DNA from: Mesorhizobium sp. ES1-4
Lineage (GTDB): Bacteria; Pseudomonadota; Alphaproteobacteria; Rhizobiales; Rhizobiaceae
Assembly (NCBI RefSeq): GCF_020164745.1
Contig: NZ_JAIUGV010000005.1
Span: forward strand, 248,001-312,000
Direction of reading: 5' to 3'
DNA length: 64,000 nt
Part shown: piece by piece, positions 9,022 through 17,300 of the stretch
How the letters are laid out: each line of letters opens with the position of its first letter
How positions within the stretch are numbered: position 1 is the stretch's first letter
Program-made: the position numbers and the translations under genes
Notes under the pieces: generated by a model
The model's input: only the letters and a program-made list of their open reading frames with translations
The model's database searches: none
Told to the model about the DNA's origin: nothing

Positions 9022-9874
9022 TCTCCGCGGATATTGGCGTCATGTCGATCAACGAAGCGATTTTCCGCATATCCACCTGAGTCGCAGGATTGTAGACGAC
9101 CATGCTGAGGTCCGGCCTGCCATCGACGGCGAAAGCGGAATACTCGAAGGCAAGCGGACCGAGCGTCGGGTGGCGTATGTGCTTGACTTCGCCATATGCG
9201 CCGCGAACGTCGTTGTCGTGCCACATCGCCCTGAAATCGGGACTAAGCCGGCAGAGTTCGTCAATAAGGGGTTCCGCCTCCGCTCCGGCCCCTGCACGCG
9301 CGGCGTCGACACGGAACATCCCGACCAAATGGCGCGCCATGCTGTCCCAGTCATCTTGTGCAGCGCGAATGCGCGGATCGAGGAAGATGATGCGCAGCAT
9401 GTTGCGCTGATCCGGCGGCAATGAGCCGTAGTCGCCCAGCATAACGGTGGCAGCGCGATTCCAGGCAGCCACATCCCAGATCGCCGTTCGAATGAGTGCG
9501 GGGGTTGGGTCCAACGCTTCAAGGACACGCCGCAGTCGTGGCGTAACGCCTTGGTCCTTCTGATAGCGCATCTCGGGCGGGCGGCCGAGGCCAAGCAGAA
9601 AGAGGTGCTCCCGCTCGATGTTTGTCAGCATGAGCGCCCGTGCGATCCGGTTGAGCACGTCGGCCGAGGGGGCGCCGCCTCGCCCCTGTTCAAGGCATGT
9701 GTACCAGGTAGGACTGATATTGGCCCGTTGCGCCACCTCCTCGCGGCGCAGGCCGCTCGTGCGGCGGCGCTTCGCGGAAAAGCCGAGAGCGCCCGGATCG
9801 AGCCTGCTGCGGCGATCCCGAAGATACGCTCCAAGAAGGTTCCCCGCTGTCGGATGTCCTATCCAGTTAGTCAT
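9008..9874 (-). CDS. XRE-family transcriptional regulator with MmyB-like ligand domain
   Basis: A 288-residue protein. An N-terminal helix-turn-helix (residues ~10-85) contains LGAYLRDRRSRL and the very typical GLRREEVAQRANISPTWYT-LEQGR segment. It is followed by the MmyB-type PAS-like ligand-binding half (residues ~105-280: TPALIRTAIWDVAAWNRAA, then HPTLGPLAFEYSAFAVDGRPDL). MmyB-like regulators usually sit divergent to one oxidoreductase gene that they control, which is the case here with the SDR gene at 9955. It is unlikely to be part of the amine regulon that surrounds it. The perfect 9-bp inverted repeat in the intergenic gap is the candidate operator. Confidence 0.9.
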   Translation of the reverse strand: MTNWIGHPTAGNLLGAYLRDRRSRLDPGALGFSAKRRRTSGLRREEVAQRANISPTWYTCLEQGRGGAPSADVLNRIARALMLTNIEREHLFLLGLGRPPEMRYQKDQGVTPRLRRVLEALDPTPALIRTAIWDVAAWNRAATVMLGDYGSLPPDQRNMLRIIFLDPRIRAAQDDWDSMARHLVGMFRVDAARAGAGAEAEPLIDELCRLSPDFRAMWHDNDVRGAYGEVKHIRHPTLGPLAFEYSAFAVDGRPDLSMVVYNPATQVDMRKIASLIDMTPISAEITLG

Positions 9875-9925
9875 CTTACTACCATAATCTCCCTAATTTA
9901 CTATCATAACCCGAGTGACGACATG

Positions 9926-9948
9926 TGTCTCCAGCGAAACTGGAGACA
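9926..9948. promoter_or_regulatory. Perfect inverted repeat over the SDR ribosome binding site
   Basis: TGTCTCCAG-N5-CTGGAGACA is a 9-bp perfect palindrome with a 5-base centre, between the divergent XRE and SDR genes. Its right arm contains the GGAG that serves as ribosome binding site for the SDR start at 9955. It could be the operator of the XRE protein, or form a hairpin in the mRNA that hides the ribosome binding site. Confidence 0.5.
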
Positions 9949-9954
9949 TTGTTC

Positions 9955-10917
9955 ATGCGTGTTTTTGTTACTGGCGCCACGGGATGGATCGGCTCGGCCG
10001 TCGTCAAAGAACTGATTTCCGCGGGACACCAGGTCACGGGACTGACCACCACGGCGGCCGGAGCACAGAGGCTGCAAAAGCTGGGAGCGCAGGCGCTAGT
10101 AGGAAGACTCGATGACCACGATCTACTTCGCGACGCGGCCTCGCAATCCGATGCGGTGATCCACACGGCTTTCATTCACGACCTGTCCCATATGAGCTTG
10201 ACGACCCGCCTCCGCCTGTTCGGGGGCGCGCTCAACGGAGGTATCGTCGCGAGTTTCCTTCGGATTCTTGCTGAAACCGAGTCTGGGGCGATCCGGGCTC
10301 TGGGCTCAGGCTTGGAGGGTTCAGGGCGCACTCTCGTGGTGACGTCGGGAGTCGCCTTCCTGCCGCAAGGGCAGATTTCGACGGAAAGCGACGACCATGT
10401 GTCGAGCAGCCCGAATCGTTCTTTCTCCGAAGCGGCCGCCCTAGGCCTGATTGCGCGCGGCGTCCGTTCCTCCATCATCCGGCTGGCGCCGACTGTGCAC
10501 GGCTTCGGCGACCGTGGATTTGCCGCGCAGATCGTCGCGGCCGCCCGTAAGAAGGGCGTCTCTCCCTATATTGATAATGGCGCCAACCGATGGGCTGCGG
10601 TGCATCGACTCGACGCAGCCAAACTGTTCCGCCTGGCCTTGGAAAAGGGAGCTAGCGGCGCAAAATATCATGGGGTTGGCGAGGTCGGCATCCCGTTTCG
10701 CGATATTGCCTCTTTGATCGCGACAAGGCTCCAGGTGCCTGCCGTCGGCATTCCCGCCGCCAAAGCAGCAAGGCATTTTGGAATTCTGAGCAATTTCGTA
10801 GGCCTCGATAACCCCGCATCCAGCGAGTGGACCCGCCAGACGCTTGGCTGGGTTCCCGAACAGGAGAACCTGCTCGCCGACATGGATGCCCATTATTTTA
10901 CAGCGCCAGCGTCGTGA
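9955..10917 (+). CDS. NAD(P)-dependent SDR oxidoreductase (extended SDR, epimerase-like)
   Basis: A 320-residue protein starting MRVFVTGATGWIGSAVVKEL. The G-A-T-G-W-I-G motif is the extended-SDR nucleotide-binding loop. The middle shows ALGSGLEGSGRTLVVTSGVAF; the usual Y-x-x-x-K catalytic pair is not obvious, as in many atypical NAD-binding epimerase-like proteins. A GTG 30 bases upstream would add ten residues, but it lies inside the palindrome, and GGAG at 9942-9945 fits the ATG at 9955. It is divergent from the MmyB-type regulator, which probably controls it. The substrate cannot be told from the sequence. Confidence 0.85.
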   Translation: MRVFVTGATGWIGSAVVKELISAGHQVTGLTTTAAGAQRLQKLGAQALVGRLDDHDLLRDAASQSDAVIHTAFIHDLSHMSLTTRLRLFGGALNGGIVASFLRILAETESGAIRALGSGLEGSGRTLVVTSGVAFLPQGQISTESDDHVSSSPNRSFSEAAALGLIARGVRSSIIRLAPTVHGFGDRGFAAQIVAAARKKGVSPYIDNGANRWAAVHRLDAAKLFRLALEKGASGAKYHGVGEVGIPFRDIASLIATRLQVPAVGIPAAKAARHFGILSNFVGLDNPASSEWTRQTLGWVPEQENLLADMDAHYFTAPAS

Positions 10918-11078
10918 CCTGCCGTCGAACGATCTCGCGTCACGCTTGGAAAGGCCCGAAAGCCCGGCCATAGCGCTGGTCACTGGCCTTGCCGGACTTG
11001 CAGGCCACTACCGCCAACGGAACCCTCAGGCCCGGGTCTCGGCCGACGAAACCAGCGCCATCCCGCCGACCGGCTGGA

Positions 11079-12212
11079 CTAATCCGCCATAGCGACCAGG
11101 GCTTCCGGATCGTAGGCGAGACGGATCGGGGTGCCGACCGGGATGTCATCGGCGCCGAAATCATTGGTCTCGGTCACCGACAGCGGCTTTTCCAGACCGG
11201 GGATCTCGACGATCAGATGGGTGATCTCGCCGAAATAGTGGCGCTCCACCACCTTGCCAGCGACCTCGAATTTGGCCGTCGCATCGTCCCACAGCACGCG
11301 CAGCCGCTCGGGCCTGATGCCTAGCATGGCGCCGCCGCCATTGCGAACGAAAGCCTTCGGCTTGTCGGTCTTGATGCGGCCGAATCCGAGCGTGTCGACG
11401 ATCAGCGAGGCGCCGTTCTCCTCGACGATCTCGGCCTGGACGAAATTCATGCCGCCAAGAAAGTCGGCGACCTGGCGGTTGACCGGGCGCTGGTAGATTT
11501 CCTTTGGGGAGGCGACCTGGGCGATCCTGCCGCCGAACATCACGGCGATGCGGTCGGACATGGCGAGCGCCTCATACTGATCGTGGGTGACCAGCACGAA
11601 GGTGATGCCGACGGCCTGTTGCAGGCGGCGCAGTTCCACCTGCATCTGCTCGCGCAGCTTCTTGTCGAGCGCCGACAGCGGTTCGTCGAGCAGCAGCACC
11701 TTTGGCCGCATCACCAGCGCACGGGCAAGCGCGACGCGCTGGCGCTGGCCGCCGGAAAGCTCCGTGGCAAGCCGCTTGCCGAGGCCGGTGAGCGAGACCT
11801 GCGCCAGTGCCTCCTCGACCCGGCGCTTCTCCTCACCGCCCTGCAGCTTCAGCCGCTTCAGTCCGTAGGCGACGTTCTGCTCGACATTGAGATGCGGGAA
11901 GATCGCATAGCTCTGGAACACCATGTTGGTCGGCCGGCGATTGGCCGGAATGCCTTCCATGGGCTGGCCGCCGACCGCGATCGAACCGCTGGTCGGGTTG
12001 TCGAAGCCGGCGATCATGCGCAAAAGCGTGGTCTTGCCGCAGCCGGACGGGCCGAGCAGCGAGAAGAACTCGCCTTCCTTGATGGTCAGGGAAGCGTCGT
12101 CAAGCGCCTTGAATGCGCCATAGCTGCGGGTGACGTCGCGGATCTCGATCATCGGTTTTTCGGATTGCATCCTGTCCGTGTCAGAGCGCTCGATCCCGGG
12201 CTGCTCAGGCAT
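11079..12212 (-). CDS. ABC transporter ATP-binding protein, PotA type
   Basis: A 377-residue ATPase of the spermidine/putrescine/iron importer class. Walker A is GPSGCGKTT, the signature is LSGGQRQRVALARAL, and Walker B is VLLLDEPLSALDKKLR, followed by a switch His in VTHDQYEALAMSD. A C-terminal TOBE domain begins around residue 280 (RPERLRVLW). The start at 12212 has GGGAGG upstream and overlaps the end of the upstream permease gene by 8 bases. Together with the permeases at 12205-13940 and the binding protein at 6647 it makes a complete importer. Confidence 0.9.
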   Translation of the reverse strand: MPEQPGIERSDTDRMQSEKPMIEIRDVTRSYGAFKALDDASLTIKEGEFFSLLGPSGCGKTTLLRMIAGFDNPTSGSIAVGGQPMEGIPANRRPTNMVFQSYAIFPHLNVEQNVAYGLKRLKLQGGEEKRRVEEALAQVSLTGLGKRLATELSGGQRQRVALARALVMRPKVLLLDEPLSALDKKLREQMQVELRRLQQAVGITFVLVTHDQYEALAMSDRIAVMFGGRIAQVASPKEIYQRPVNRQVADFLGGMNFVQAEIVEENGASLIVDTLGFGRIKTDKPKAFVRNGGGAMLGIRPERLRVLWDDATAKFEVAGKVVERHYFGEITHLIVEIPGLEKPLSVTETNDFGADDIPVGTPIRLAYDPEALVAMAD

Positions 12213-13026
12213 AGAGGCCTCCCTCGTTCTGGGTGCGTCTGGCCGCGCGGCGACGCAGGATTTCGGCAATTGTCATCAGCAGGAAGGATGCGATCAAAAG
12301 CAGCGTGCCCAGCGCCAGCACGCCGGGTAGTTTCGAGGCGAAACGCAACTGACCCCAGATGTAGATCGGCAGCGTCGCATCGGTGCCGGTGAGGAAGAAG
12401 GCGATGATGAATTCGTCCAGGGAGATGGTGAAGCAGACCAGCAGGCTGGAGATGATCGCCGGCGCCACCATGGGCAGCGTCACGCGCCGAAAGGTGCCGA
12501 ACGCGCTTTCGCCGAGATCGGCGGAGGCTTCTTCGAGGCTGCGGTCGAAGCCTTCGAACCCGGAAGTCAGCACCGTCATCGAATAGGGAATGCAGATCAG
12601 GACGTGGCCGAGCACGACGGTGAACAGCGACAGGCTCAAGCCAAGCTGCAACATCACCAGCAGCATGGAGATGGCGACGATGACCTCGGGCAGCACCAGC
12701 GGCGCCATGATCAGCCCGTTGATGGCGCGGCGGCCGGGATAACGGTAGCGGGTGATGGAACGAGCGGCGAGAATGCCGAGCACGGTGGCGAGCAAGGAAG
12801 CCGACACGCCGACGATCAGGCTGTTCCATGCGGCGTCGAGCAGCGCCGGTGTGCGCGGCAGGTCCTCGTACCATTGCAAGGTGAAGCCGGTCAGCGGGAA
12901 TTTCGGCGTCGCTGCCGTGTTGACCGAGAAGATCGGCAGGAAGATGACAGGCAAATAGAGGAAGACGACGTAGAGAAACGCGTAGACGGACAGCCAGCCG
13001 CCCGGCACGAGCCGCCGCGCCCTCAT
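12205..13026 (-). CDS. ABC transporter permease, PotC type
   Basis: A 273-residue inner-membrane permease with about six hydrophobic segments. The first is YAFLYVVFLYLPVIFLPIF. The cytoplasmic EAA loop is recognisable as E-A-S-A-D-L-G-E-S-A-F-G-T-F-R-R-V-T-L-P (residues ~165-185). PotC-like proteins form the second membrane half of polyamine-type importers. The gene overlaps the first permease by 4 bases and the ATPase gene by 8, so all three are co-translated. Confidence 0.9.
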   Translation of the reverse strand: MRARRLVPGGWLSVYAFLYVVFLYLPVIFLPIFSVNTAATPKFPLTGFTLQWYEDLPRTPALLDAAWNSLIVGVSASLLATVLGILAARSITRYRYPGRRAINGLIMAPLVLPEVIVAISMLLVMLQLGLSLSLFTVVLGHVLICIPYSMTVLTSGFEGFDRSLEEASADLGESAFGTFRRVTLPMVAPAIISSLLVCFTISLDEFIIAFFLTGTDATLPIYIWGQLRFASKLPGVLALGTLLLIASFLLMTIAEILRRRAARRTQNEGGLYA

Positions 13027-13940
13027 CGCGCCATCCTTTGCAAGGTGCGTATGATCAGCACCGTGGCGCCGGCCATCAGGGAGACGATCAGCATCGTGGT
13101 GACGGACAGCGCGGCGCCGAGCGGCCAGTTGGCGGCCTTGCCGAACTGCGCCTGAATGGCGTTGGCGATCATGACGCCATCCTTGCCGCCGACGAGCTTT
13201 GGCGTGACATAGTCGCCGACCGTCGGGATCATGACGATCAGTACGGCAGAGATGACGCCCGGCGCCGACAAGGGCAAGGTCACGCGCAGGAAGGAGCGCA
13301 AGGGACCATCGCCAAGGTCGGTGGCCGCTTCGACCAGTGTGCGGTCGACCTTCTCCAGGGACACGAAGATCGGCAGGATGGCGAAGGCCGCCCAGGCATG
13401 GGTCAGCGTGATGATGACGGCGCTCGAATTGTAGAGCAGGGCGGTCGACGGTTCGTCGATGACGCCGAGGCCCATGAGGGCGGAATTCAAGACGCCATTA
13501 TAACCCAGGATGACCTTCCACGACATCACGCGCAAGAGATAGCTTGTCCAGAACGGGATGGTGATGAGGAATAGCCACAGGCTCTTGTGACGGCCGCCGT
13601 GGAAGGAAATGAAGTAGGCGATCGGGTAGGCGAGGAGGACGGTGAACAGGCTGACCGTCAGCGAGATGTAGAGCGAGCGCCATAACAGATCGCGGTAGAT
13701 CGGCTCGGTGAGCGCGATGCGGTAGTTTTCCAGCGTGAAGGTGCGGTCGATGGTCAGGTAATGCTGCGTCCAGAAGGAGTGGGCGATGACCACCAGGATC
13801 GGCAGGACAAGCAGGACGAGGGCATACAGGAAGGTCGGGCTGATCAGGCCAAGGCCCTGTACGGGCTCGGATTGCAGAAGGGCATTTCGTCTGGCCCGCG
13901 TCATGCGCAACGGGGGCGCCCCTTCGGCGGCCACCGTCAT
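13023..13940 (-). CDS. ABC transporter permease, PotB type
   Basis: A 305-residue inner-membrane permease, first gene of the leftward transporter operon. It has around six membrane segments (first: LISPTFLYALVLLVLPILVV). The EAA loop reads V-E-A-A-T-D-L-G-D-G-P-L-R-S-F-L-R-V-T-L-P near residue 205. I start it at the ATG at 13940 (MTVAAEG), because GGAG lies 7 bases upstream; an ATG at 13997 in frame would add 19 residues with no hydrophobic or family-like content. It is divergent from the aminotransferase gene, and the gap holds one of the three shared palindromes. Confidence 0.88.
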   Translation of the reverse strand: MTVAAEGAPPLRMTRARRNALLQSEPVQGLGLISPTFLYALVLLVLPILVVIAHSFWTQHYLTIDRTFTLENYRIALTEPIYRDLLWRSLYISLTVSLFTVLLAYPIAYFISFHGGRHKSLWLFLITIPFWTSYLLRVMSWKVILGYNGVLNSALMGLGVIDEPSTALLYNSSAVIITLTHAWAAFAILPIFVSLEKVDRTLVEAATDLGDGPLRSFLRVTLPLSAPGVISAVLIVMIPTVGDYVTPKLVGGKDGVMIANAIQAQFGKAANWPLGAALSVTTMLIVSLMAGATVLIIRTLQRMAR

Positions 13941-14095
13941 TGGAGCGCTCCGGGTGTGATCTCGGTTGCTGGCCTGGTCTGTCCCGCCATACGGCATCCC
14001 ATTGGGCTGGCGCCGACTGTTGTTCCCCTTGCCGGCTTTCTTTCATCATGCGCGCATCGTCGGATTGAAATCAAGCGCTAATTCTGCAATATTGA

Positions 14096-14111
14096 TTGAA
14101 CGGACATTCAA
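14096..14111. promoter_or_regulatory. Putative operator B of the BetI-like regulator
   Basis: TTGAACG-GA-CATTCAA sits between the divergent permease operon and the aminotransferase gene. It differs from the perfect palindrome at 16878 by a single base in the left arm. The preceding bases ATTGA extend its likeness to BetI-type operators (from memory, not checked). Confidence 0.55.
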
Positions 14112-14194
14112 AATCGTGTGAGCAGGGCGACGATTTCCGCTGTAGCGAACCACATTGATGCCGGAAAATTCGATGGGATTGCGTGGAGGCGAGG

Positions 14195-15613
14195 ATGGCG
14201 GCCGTGAGAGACCTGAAGGCGAGCGAAATGGCGAGCGCTGGAGATGATGATGCCGTTGAACTGGCCAAGCATCATCTTATCCAGCCTTGGCCCTATGCCG
14301 GCTCCGTCGGCGCCGAGGCACGCGCGCTGATCGGCGAGGGTGACGGCATCTACATTACCGACAGCACCGGCAAGCGGCTCATCGACGGCCCGGCCGGCAT
14401 GTGGTGCGTCAATGTCGGCCATCGTCGGGAGGAACTCGCCAGTGTGATGTACGATCAGGCGATGGCGCTGTCCTACAACACGCCCTGGTACACGATGAAC
14501 GCGCCATCGGCGGAGCTTGCCAGACGCATCGCCGGCCATGCCCCAGGCGACCTCAGCCATGTGTTCTACACAACGGGCGGCTCGTCAGCGGTCGAGACGG
14601 CGCTGCGCTTCATGCAGTTCTACAACAATGTGCGCGGCCGGCCGGAAAAGAAACTGATCCTGAGCCGTGGTGGTGCCTACCATGGCTCGACCTATCTGTC
14701 GGCCTCGCTCAATGGCCGTCCGCGCGATCGTGACTGGATGGACGGCGCCGACGAACTGGTGGTCAAGCTGTCGTCGCCCGATCCATTCCGGCGCCCGCAA
14801 GGCATGAGCCTTGCCGCCTTCACGGATTTCCTTGTCGACCAGTTCCGCGACACGGTCGCGCGCGTCGGCGCCGACAGGATCGGCGCGTTCGTTGGCGAAC
14901 CCATACAGGCGTCGGGCGGCGTCGTCATTCCGCCGGACGGGTATCTCAAGCGCATTCGCGAGATCTGCCGCGACAACGACATCCTCTATGTCTCAGACGA
15001 GGTCGTGACGGGTTTCGGCCGGCTTGGCCATGTCTTTGCCTCCGGCGACGTGTTCGGCATCGACCCTGACATGATCACTTTCGCCAAGGGCGTCACATCA
15101 GGCTATTTCCCGCTCGGCGGCGTCATCATCTCGGAACGGCTGCTGGAGGAGCTGCGCCGCTCGAACCATCCCGACGCCATGTTCGGCCACGGCCTGACCT
15201 ATACCAGCCATCCCGTCGGCTGTGCCGTGGCGTTGAAAAACCTCGATCTGCTGGAAGAAGGCGTGCTTGCGCACGCGCGGGCGGTCGAGCCCTATTTCCA
15301 GGCGCGATTGAAGACGCTGGAAGAGCTGCCGCTGGTCGGCGAGGTGCGTGGCGTTGGGCTGATGGGCTGCGTCGAATGCGTCGCCGATCGCGAAAGCAAG
15401 GATCCGCTGCAACTCGACAAGAATGTCGGAAAACGCATCGACGCGCACTGCCACGAGCTTGGCCTGCTGGTGCGCCCGCTGATCAACATGTGCGTGATGT
15501 CGCCGCCGCTCATCATCACCCGCGTGCAGATCGACGAGATGGTCGGCATCCTGCGCGAAGGCATTTCGCGGACTATGGACGATCTCAGGAAAGAAGGTGT
15601 GTGGAGGGGGTGA
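14195..15613 (+). CDS. Class III aminotransferase (PLP-dependent)
   Basis: A 472-residue protein of the omega-aminotransferase/class III family. It has TTGGSSAVETALRF for phosphate binding, Y-H-G-S-T near residue 165, the aspartate that contacts the pyridine nitrogen in ILYVSDEVVTGFGRLG, and the Schiff-base lysine in MITFAKGVTSGYFPLGG. The ATG at 14195 has GGAG 6 bases upstream; a GTG at 14183 in frame is less likely. Family members transfer an amino group from an omega-amino compound (putrescine, GABA, beta-alanine, taurine) to pyruvate or 2-oxoglutarate. It is divergent from the importer operon, shares an operator-like site with it, and so probably handles the imported amine or its breakdown product. 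Confidence 0.9.
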   Translation: MAAVRDLKASEMASAGDDDAVELAKHHLIQPWPYAGSVGAEARALIGEGDGIYITDSTGKRLIDGPAGMWCVNVGHRREELASVMYDQAMALSYNTPWYTMNAPSAELARRIAGHAPGDLSHVFYTTGGSSAVETALRFMQFYNNVRGRPEKKLILSRGGAYHGSTYLSASLNGRPRDRDWMDGADELVVKLSSPDPFRRPQGMSLAAFTDFLVDQFRDTVARVGADRIGAFVGEPIQASGGVVIPPDGYLKRIREICRDNDILYVSDEVVTGFGRLGHVFASGDVFGIDPDMITFAKGVTSGYFPLGGVIISERLLEELRRSNHPDAMFGHGLTYTSHPVGCAVALKNLDLLEEGVLAHARAVEPYFQARLKTLEELPLVGEVRGVGLMGCVECVADRESKDPLQLDKNVGKRIDAHCHELGLLVRPLINMCVMSPPLIITRVQIDEMVGILREGISRTMDDLRKEGVWRG

Positions 15614-15621
15614 CATTCTTT

Positions 15622-15648
15622 CCTTCTCCCCGTTCTACGGGGAGAAGG
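15622..15648. terminator. Hairpin between convergent genes
   Basis: CCTTCTCCCCGT-TCT-ACGGGGAGAAGG is a perfect 12-bp stem with a 3-base loop, placed exactly between the ends of the convergent aminotransferase and Rieske genes. No long T-run follows on either strand. It resembles an end of the rhizobial intergenic palindromes and may act as a two-way terminator or as an mRNA end stabiliser. Confidence 0.5.
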
Positions 15649-15655
15649 AGGGGTG

Positions 15656-16858
15656 CTACGACCGCGACCTCAGCGCGTCGTTCAGGTTCCACATGTCCTT
15701 TTCTTCCGGCGCTGTCTCCAGGCCGAGCACCGGAAGCTGCTTGCGCAGATGGTCATGGTGGGTGCGCACGCCATATTCGAGGTCGGAGAGGTAAAAACCC
15801 TCGAAGGCCTCGGACAGCATGGATTCGTTCGACCAGACCGAAAGCTGCACATCTTCCGACATGGTGTCGCGGTCGATGCGGAAGGAGAGGTAACGGGCGG
15901 CGGCCTGCTCGCGGCTTTCGTCGCGGTGCCGGTAGATCGCGCCACGCAGCAGTGTCTCGCCTGTCGACAGCGGAAACTCCTGATAGAACTGCACCGATTC
16001 CGGCATCACCGACAGGACCGCGTTGGGGAAGATGCCGTAATAGACCCAGGCCTTCCTGAGATGCTCTGGCAGATGCGTCGGCTCCGGCGCGATCTTGACG
16101 TAGTTCCTGACGCTCCAGCGGCGGCCGGCATGCGGGTTGTAGGTGGCGAAGGAGCGTGACACGCCGTTGACGAAAGGCTCGTCGAAATAGGTGGCGCCAT
16201 AGAGATCCTGCAAGGCCGGATGCGCCATGGCGACATGATAGCCTTCATTGTCGACGTCGCGCACCGACTTCCAGTTGACCGGCGACCTCTGGGTCCAGAT
16301 ACCCCAGGAGGGCACCATGTCGGCGGCCCTGTAATGCGCGAATTCGGGTTCGATCGGCTTCAACAGTTCGGCCACGGAAGGCTGTGGCCCGCCATCGCGG
16401 AAGCGGATGAAGATGAAGCCCATCCAGACTTCGAGATCGAGCGGCATCAGGCCGAACTCGGTCTTGTCGAGGTCCGGGAAGGACCGCGGGCGTGCGGCGC
16501 CGCGCAGCGTACCGTCGAGATTGTAGACCCAGCCATGGAATGGGCAGACCAGCGCGTTCTTGCAATTGCCCTGGCTGTCAGCCACGACGCGGCTGCCGCG
16601 GTGGCGGCACATGTTGTTGAAGCCGCGCACGACGCCGTCCTTGCCGCGCACGATCAGAGCGCGCTCGCCAATGACATCCATGGTGAGGTAATCGCCGGCA
16701 TTCGGTATGTCGCAGATATGCCCGGCAATCTGCCAATGATTGCGGAAGACATGCTCCTTCTCCAGTTCGAGAAGGGCGGCGGAATGGTAACTCCAGCCCG
16801 GTAGTCCCCGCCGGTCCCAATCGTTCGGGATTGCCACGTCACGGAGGTGCGGGTTCAT
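15656..16858 (-). CDS. Rieske non-heme iron oxygenase, alpha subunit
   Basis: A 400-residue ring-hydroxylating-dioxygenase-type alpha subunit. The Rieske [2Fe-2S] ligands are C84-R-H86 and C105-P-F-H108. The mononuclear iron site is D-V-D-N-E-G-Y-H-V-A-M-A-H-P near residue 215. Related enzymes (GbcA, stachydrine demethylase, carnitine oxygenase) oxidise N-methyl groups of betaines, which fits this locus better than an aromatic substrate. The start at 16858 gives a normal family N-terminus; the frame stays open upstream to 17158, but that part is not family-like and crosses the operator. No reductase gene is next to it, so electrons must come from a partner encoded elsewhere. A perfect 12-2-12 palindrome lies just upstream. 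Confidence 0.88.
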   Translation of the reverse strand: MNPHLRDVAIPNDWDRRGLPGWSYHSAALLELEKEHVFRNHWQIAGHICDIPNAGDYLTMDVIGERALIVRGKDGVVRGFNNMCRHRGSRVVADSQGNCKNALVCPFHGWVYNLDGTLRGAARPRSFPDLDKTEFGLMPLDLEVWMGFIFIRFRDGGPQPSVAELLKPIEPEFAHYRAADMVPSWGIWTQRSPVNWKSVRDVDNEGYHVAMAHPALQDLYGATYFDEPFVNGVSRSFATYNPHAGRRWSVRNYVKIAPEPTHLPEHLRKAWVYYGIFPNAVLSVMPESVQFYQEFPLSTGETLLRGAIYRHRDESREQAAARYLSFRIDRDTMSEDVQLSVWSNESMLSEAFEGFYLSDLEYGVRTHHDHLRKQLPVLGLETAPEEKDMWNLNDALRSRS

Positions 16859-16872
16859 AAAGCATCTCTTCT

Positions 16873-16898
16873 TTATATTGAATGTGCATTCAATATAA
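16873..16898. promoter_or_regulatory. Putative operator A: perfect 12-2-12 palindrome upstream of the Rieske gene
   Basis: TTATATTGAATG-TG-CATTCAATATAA is perfectly self-complementary over 12 bp per arm. It starts 15 bases upstream of the oxygenase ATG, where a bound repressor would block transcription. Its core TTGAATG-NN-CATTCAA recurs, slightly changed, at 14096 and 4985. Apart from this site I see no gene in 16859-17300 (442 bases) except a minus-strand terminator-like hairpin. Confidence 0.7.
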
Positions 16899-17102
16899 TC
16901 ATATTTCACATTGGAATGCAATGGCTTGTGGAAATACGCAGGTTCCGTGGCGAAAATGCCGGCCGCGGTTCTGACGGAATTATGCTCCGCGGCGAGCTCC
17001 GAAAACCTCGAAAAATCCGGGTGTTGGCCGGAGCTCCATAACCTCCCGGTCGCCGGCTCTCGCGCAAATTGCGTCCATCGGACACTATCTCCAGCCACCG
17101 TG

Positions 17103-17135
17103 AAAAAGCCCCGCCGTTCGCGTCGACGGTCGGGG
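17103..17135 (-). terminator. Rho-independent terminator-like hairpin, minus strand
   Basis: Read on the minus strand, a CCCCG-A-CCGT stem pairs with ACGG-CGGGG, followed by CTTTTT. The stem is 9 bp with one bulged base and an 8-base loop. No minus-strand protein gene ends here, so it may close a small untranslated transcript arising from 17140-17300, or be a remnant. Confidence 0.4.
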
Positions 17136-17300
17136 TGCACGCCGGGGCAACCTGCCACCTCGATGGTGATGCCCGATTTTGACCGTTTCTGCCCGTATTG
17201 GCGTTTCGATCCTGTTACATTACCCGGCTCCCGTCACCTTCCTGTCGTTACAAGGCGCGGTTAAATTCGTTTTATCGCGAAAAGAAAATCAACGAAGGGG

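Noticed and set aside
16859..17158. N-terminal extension of the Rieske oxygenase
   Set aside because: It would cross the perfect palindrome and codes for Arg/Gly-rich sequence unlike the family; the start at 16858 gives a normal N-terminus.
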